A stretch of 17,904 nucleotides of DNA from Rikenellaceae bacterium UBA1749 (GTDB taxonomy: Bacteria > Bacteroidota > Bacteroidia > Bacteroidales > Rikenellaceae): NCBI GenBank assembly GCA_002315675.1, contig DCHP01000058.1, positions 1 to 17,904 of the forward strand. Direction: 5' to 3'. The notes under the pieces are model-generated. The model made no database searches. It had not been told where the DNA came from and saw only the letters and a list, made by a program, of their open reading frames with translations. Position 1 is the first letter of the stretch. Each line of letters starts with the position of its first letter. A program made the translations under genes and the position numbers. Of the stretch, positions 14,638 through 17,904 are shown in pieces.

Positions 14638-14657
14638 ATTATTTTGAAAAATGAAAA

Positions 14658-14679
14658 TTACATTAAAACTTTAATGTAA
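14658..14679 (-). promoter_or_regulatory. 22-bp palindrome upstream of the NhaC-type gene
   Basis: TTACATTAAA and TTTAATGTAA form perfect 10-bp arms with a 2-bp spacer, centred 31 bp before the start codon. The absence of a T-run towards the gene argues for an operator rather than a terminator. A regulator site controlling the antiporter is inferred. Confidence 0.45.
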
Positions 14680-14691
14680 ATAAGTATCTGT

Positions 14692-14720
14692 AAAAAGAAG
14701 GACCGTAATTATGATCCTTC
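14692..14720 (-). terminator. Rho-independent terminator after the PD40 lipoprotein gene
   Basis: On the minus strand GAAGGA (14720-14715) pairs with TCCTTC (14702-14697), with partial pairing inside the 12-nt interior, then TTTTT. It starts 35 bp after the stop at 14756. Its sequence closely matches the terminator at the right end of the window. Confidence 0.8.
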
Positions 14721-14755
14721 AATATGTTAATTTATTGAATTGCCTATATACAATA

Positions 14756-16297
14756 CTATTTTGTAGAAGTACCATTTGCACCAATATTACTTTGATAAGT
14801 AGACCTGAATGTAGAAGGTTTGGCCTTATCGTTGTAAATCACATCCTTGAATTTATCGTACGAAATCTTGACAGGTTCAACCATAAATTCAGGAACATTA
14901 TATGATTTCAAGAGATATACTCCATGGAGAGGATCTTCCTGAGGCATTTCAAATGGCTTGTGTTCCTGACCGGACTTATCAAAATAACTGAAGTAGAATC
15001 TTGTGTAGTTTTCATCATCACGCCTTGTACTGATTGCAAACCATCTGCCGTTCGTTGACCATGAATGATAACTTTCAACCTTGTCTGAGTTTGCAACATC
15101 CATAGGACGAACTTCACCTGTTTCCAGGTTCTTAAGATAAAGGTCCGAACTTCCACTAAAAATTGCCTGACCATAATCACTCAGGCAGAACATCATCCAT
15201 TTCCCGTCTGGAGAGACTCTGATATGGATAGCACTTTTCCCTAGTTCAGCTGCATTGAATTCCATCTGAGGCTTTCCAAAGGTATATGTAGTCGTATCAA
15301 ATGGCATTGACCAGATATCATAATGAATCTTATCATAGGATTTTGCTATGATATCATCCTTGTTGCCATCCAGATAGTTGTCATTATCCTTTGCAATGTC
15401 ATATGATGAGTAATAGAGCCTGTCACCTTTGGGAGACCATGATGGATATGTTTCAAGACAATTGGGACTGTTTACGGCAAAAAATACTTCATTCTTATCC
15501 ACATCATACACGACAATATCAGAAAACATATCAACCACCTCTATTTTCTTATGACTGAGAAGATAAAACAACTGTCCAACCTTATTGATTGAAGATGCTA
15601 TTAAATTTCTTGTTGGATGCCATTGGGGATACATACAGGCTGTAAACATAGAATCAGTCTTGGTATTGACCTTATATACATCATCTCCGTTGACAACAAT
15701 AGTTCCACCATAATTTTCACGAACATGGAGAATCATATGGTCTGTCCTGCCATTCTTGTAACAATGGCAGTTGATGCAGTGATTGTCATTTTCGTTATGA
15801 TAGATTACCTTCTCATCAAAATTCGAAAGATCTCTCTGATAAATACCAAGATTGGAATATCTGACATAGCCAGGTTCAATCAACCTATATGAAATATAAG
15901 GGTCAATATCTTCTTCTGCAATATAATTTCGAAAAGTGGGATGAGACTTCCAGGAAGAGCCATCAAATGTATAAATTGTATAAGACAAAGATGCACCCCT
16001 GTTTGTTTCAAGCAGGGAAGACCACTGTTTTTGATTAAACCTGATGGAAGATTTATCATCTGCAGAAGCAACAATTACGCCACCCTTCTCTCCCTTGACC
16101 TCGACAACAGCCTTTTGAGGATGGGATGTTATGTTAAAGTTAAGGGGAGCAATGTTACCAGGAACAGTAACCTCAGTATAATCAGGGAATAATAGAAGAT
16201 TCTGATCACTGCTTGTGAATTTATCCGGTATTGATGTTTCATTGGAACATGATACCAGGATAATTATTGTTGATAATAGAAATACTATTCTTCTCAT
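14756..16297 (-). CDS. PD40/TolB-like propeller lipoprotein with a single CxxCH motif
   Basis: 513 residues, exported and lipid-anchored (MRRIVFLL... LVSC, lipid Cys 17). An Ig-like or otherwise beta-rich region (about 35-125) precedes a propeller whose blades show the PD40 pattern: YPQWHPTRNLIASS (223-236), YPSWSPKGDRLYYSS (284-298), IRVSPDGKWMMF (359-370) and YHSWSTNGRWFAIS (410-423). Between them sits HCINCHCYKNG (173-183), giving C174-x-x-C177-H178, a textbook haem c attachment motif. No haem axial Met can be assigned. Relatives in Bacteroides have, as I recall, been loosely annotated as cytochrome c biosynthesis or TolB-like proteins. Its start overlaps the stop of the upstream membrane gene by ATGA, so translation is coupled. 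A surface or periplasmic function is inferred; the substrate is unknown. Confidence 0.78.
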   Translation of the reverse strand: MRRIVFLLSTIIILVSCSNETSIPDKFTSSDQNLLLFPDYTEVTVPGNIAPLNFNITSHPQKAVVEVKGEKGGVIVASADDKSSIRFNQKQWSSLLETNRGASLSYTIYTFDGSSWKSHPTFRNYIAEEDIDPYISYRLIEPGYVRYSNLGIYQRDLSNFDEKVIYHNENDNHCINCHCYKNGRTDHMILHVRENYGGTIVVNGDDVYKVNTKTDSMFTACMYPQWHPTRNLIASSINKVGQLFYLLSHKKIEVVDMFSDIVVYDVDKNEVFFAVNSPNCLETYPSWSPKGDRLYYSSYDIAKDNDNYLDGNKDDIIAKSYDKIHYDIWSMPFDTTTYTFGKPQMEFNAAELGKSAIHIRVSPDGKWMMFCLSDYGQAIFSGSSDLYLKNLETGEVRPMDVANSDKVESYHSWSTNGRWFAISTRRDDENYTRFYFSYFDKSGQEHKPFEMPQEDPLHGVYLLKSYNVPEFMVEPVKISYDKFKDVIYNDKAKPSTFRSTYQSNIGANGTSTK

Positions 16298-17808
16298 TTT
16301 ACTTTTATCGTATTTTCGTTTTCAAAAAATATGTAATACATCAATGTCCCCCTGAAACTGGACAAGGCAGCCTTACCTTTGTCAGGTTCATTTCTATGCT
16401 TTGCCTGTTCAGTCATGAAAGCCTGGACAGAAGCATTTATCTTTGGTGAAATTTTATATAGTTCAAGAAGATCTGTATGACCATTGGATGCAACAATCAT
16501 AGCAACTGCTTCCTGGAAAGACTTAGGTATCATATTTCTCTTTAAGAGTATATTGCATTTCATCGAAAAAAGCTGAAGGTTCTTGTAATAGAGACAAGCA
16601 GCAAGCGACAAATCCTGGAATCTAGGAGAACGTCCCCTGGATGATGCCCTCATATAGAAATTCGAAATCAAAGGCTTTGAAAAACCCTGTTCAAAAATTT
16701 CATTGGGTTGTTTTAAATCAAGAACGGGAGCCAGTTCTGGATCTTTCACCATTTCACTCTGGTTATGATTGAAATAACGGTATCTTTTAACAAAATCGGA
16801 TTCAAAAGGGATTCTCTCTATTATATCCAGCATCCTGTCTGCCAGTACAACATCATTATTGAGCACAAGGGACTTGGCCATCATTTTGAGATATCCCTTA
16901 TAATTGCCGTATATAATGAAATATTCAAATGCATAATGGTATGCTGGCTGAGTCAGACCACCATAGAAGAGAACATCAGAATTACAAAGCACAGAACCCT
17001 GCATAATATCATCCACCTTGGCAAAGGATTTCTGTTCAGGAAAATCATATCCCACATTGAATAGTCTATCACCAATCTGTCCTAATTGTGCAAGAGCAAG
17101 GGCATGATAGCCTGCAACTACTTTACTGTCAATATTTGATTCTTCAGCAATTGAGGCAACCTTACTCCATTTACACAAATGGGTATAATATTTAAGCGAG
17201 ACAATTGTTCTGAATTCCTTATCACTTGATGCATACACATTTACAAAGAAAATAGAAAGCAGTAAAAGAGAAAAAGAGAAAAGGAAATGTCTAATTTTTA
17301 CATTCTCAACCTTTATATGCTTTTTATTACGGAATATCGAACAGATAAGAAGAACAAAAAGAAAAACTACTATAACAATGGATAGAACCTTAAAAATAGT
17401 TGAGTTCTCAGAACCATAAAAAAGTGTCTTATCATTTGAACATATAATAAACATCAAAACAATTGATGGAATGTATGATAAGATATACAAAGTATTATTC
17501 AACTTTAAGATGCAGTCTGTCAGAAATTCTATTAAGGATAGTATAACAGAAAGGACAAGTGCACCTAAGGCAGGGATTGCAAAAATAGTAAGACAGAAAC
17601 GTGCAAAATAGGTAAAATAATCAATATGGACTTTAAGTGCATCGAACTCGGACGGAGATGCAAAGAACCATAGGCTTTGTTCTTGAAGTTGAAATAGCAC
17701 ATCTCCATACATAAGCCATAGGTAAAGCCAGCTACAGATAAAAAAAAGGAATCTTAGTGAGTACCTGTAAACAGACTGATGTAATGATTTTGATAATAAT
17801 TTTGCCAT
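16294..17808 (-). CDS. DUF6057-like polytopic membrane protein
   Basis: 504 residues. About five hydrophobic segments lie in the first 200 (near 19-38, 66-96, 106-121, 137-157 and 174-193). A long soluble region (195-504) follows, rich in short helices like tetratricopeptide-type repeats (for example KWSKVASIAEESN and YKGYLKMMAKSLVLNND). YRYFNHNQSEMVKD and DLKQPNEIFEQGF stand out in the C-terminal part. Length, architecture and pairing with a PD40 lipoprotein agree with what I recall of the DUF6057 family of Bacteroidota, but this is not verified. With an odd number of helices the helical repeats face the periplasm or the cytosol depending on the N-terminal side; the positive KLLSKSLHQSVYRYSLR start suggests the N-terminus is inside, placing the repeats outside. 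Translation is coupled to the next gene. Confidence 0.65.
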   Translation of the reverse strand: MAKLLSKSLHQSVYRYSLRFLFFICSWLYLWLMYGDVLFQLQEQSLWFFASPSEFDALKVHIDYFTYFARFCLTIFAIPALGALVLSVILSLIEFLTDCILKLNNTLYILSYIPSIVLMFIICSNDKTLFYGSENSTIFKVLSIVIVVFLFVLLICSIFRNKKHIKVENVKIRHFLFSFSLLLLSIFFVNVYASSDKEFRTIVSLKYYTHLCKWSKVASIAEESNIDSKVVAGYHALALAQLGQIGDRLFNVGYDFPEQKSFAKVDDIMQGSVLCNSDVLFYGGLTQPAYHYAFEYFIIYGNYKGYLKMMAKSLVLNNDVVLADRMLDIIERIPFESDFVKRYRYFNHNQSEMVKDPELAPVLDLKQPNEIFEQGFSKPLISNFYMRASSRGRSPRFQDLSLAACLYYKNLQLFSMKCNILLKRNMIPKSFQEAVAMIVASNGHTDLLELYKISPKINASVQAFMTEQAKHRNEPDKGKAALSSFRGTLMYYIFFENENTIKVK

Positions 17809-17833
17809 AGTTTCGCATTATAATACTTAAACA

Positions 17834-17841
17834 CAAAAATA
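17834..17841 (-). promoter_or_regulatory. Candidate -7 promoter element for the DUF6057-like/PD40 operon
   Basis: The minus strand reads TATTTTTG, matching TAnnTTTG. It predicts a start near 17829 and a leader of about 20 nt before the ATG at 17808. It sits immediately after the terminator of the preceding gene, which makes an independent operon likely. Confidence 0.5.
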
Positions 17842-17856
17842 ACAAATATTAGACAT

Positions 17857-17891
17857 AAAAAAAAGAGAAGGACTGTATTACAATCCTTCTC
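17857..17891 (-). terminator. Strong Rho-independent terminator of an off-window minus-strand gene
   Basis: On the minus strand GAGAAGGA pairs with TCCTTCTC (arms 17884-17891 and 17865-17872), with a further TGT/ACA inside the interior and then eight T. A minus-strand gene must therefore end just beyond or at the edge of the window; an in-frame TAA at 17895-17893 may be its stop. Confidence 0.85.
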
Positions 17892-17904
17892 CTTAAGGGG
17901 GTGG

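Overview
The window looks like chromosomal DNA from a member of the order Bacteroidales (Bacteroidota). The DNA is AT-rich. Six intergenic sites match the Bacteroidota -7 promoter consensus TAnnTTTG. Shine-Dalgarno sites are mostly absent. The gene content is typical of gut Bacteroidales: a PUA-less ProB, a tandem HU-CCDC81-like protein, a PD40 lipoprotein paired with a DUF6057-like membrane protein, and a LemA/TPM pair. The family or genus cannot be fixed from sequence alone. There is no sign of a phage, IS element, CRISPR array, rRNA or tRNA. The region reads as ordinary chromosome with a few poorly characterised genes.

Layout, left to right. 22-1431 (-): polytopic membrane protein of unknown function with a cytosolic alpha/beta tail. 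1687-4507 (-): a complete glutamate-to-proline operon in the order proC, proB, proA, with a candidate promoter upstream of proC. 4668-6891 (-): a compact cluster transcribed aroQ, then a secreted SGNH hydrolase, then a lipoprotein nucleoside hydrolase. 7100-9189 (+): xerD and galE, separated by a 152-bp gap with its own promoter-like element. 9387-10863 (-): lgt followed by a small membrane-anchored HU-CCDC81-like protein. 10912-12851 (+): lemA, a TPM-domain gene and nadD, in a tight operon divergent from lgt. 12852-13332: a 481-bp gap with no convincing gene. 13333-14637 (-): an NhaC-family antiporter. 14756-17808 (-): a translationally coupled pair, a DUF6057-like membrane protein followed by a PD40 propeller lipoprotein with one CxxCH motif. 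The right edge is a strong minus-strand terminator belonging to a gene outside the window.

How the genes work together. ProB, ProA and ProC make proline from glutamate. AroQ is a shikimate-pathway step, and NadD makes the NAD dinucleotide. GalE supplies UDP-galactose for surface glycans. Lgt lipidates prolipoproteins, and several encoded here have lipoboxes (the nucleoside hydrolase, LemA and the PD40 protein). The most interesting unexplained items are the CxxCH/PD40-DUF6057 pair with its near-identical flanking terminators, the overlapping divergent lgt/lemA promoters, the short HU-CCDC81 protein ending at its membrane anchor, and a nucleoside hydrolase whose expected active-site histidine is a tryptophan.

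Limits. All family assignments rest on motif recognition and remembered family features; no database search was possible. Promoters and terminators are pattern-based.
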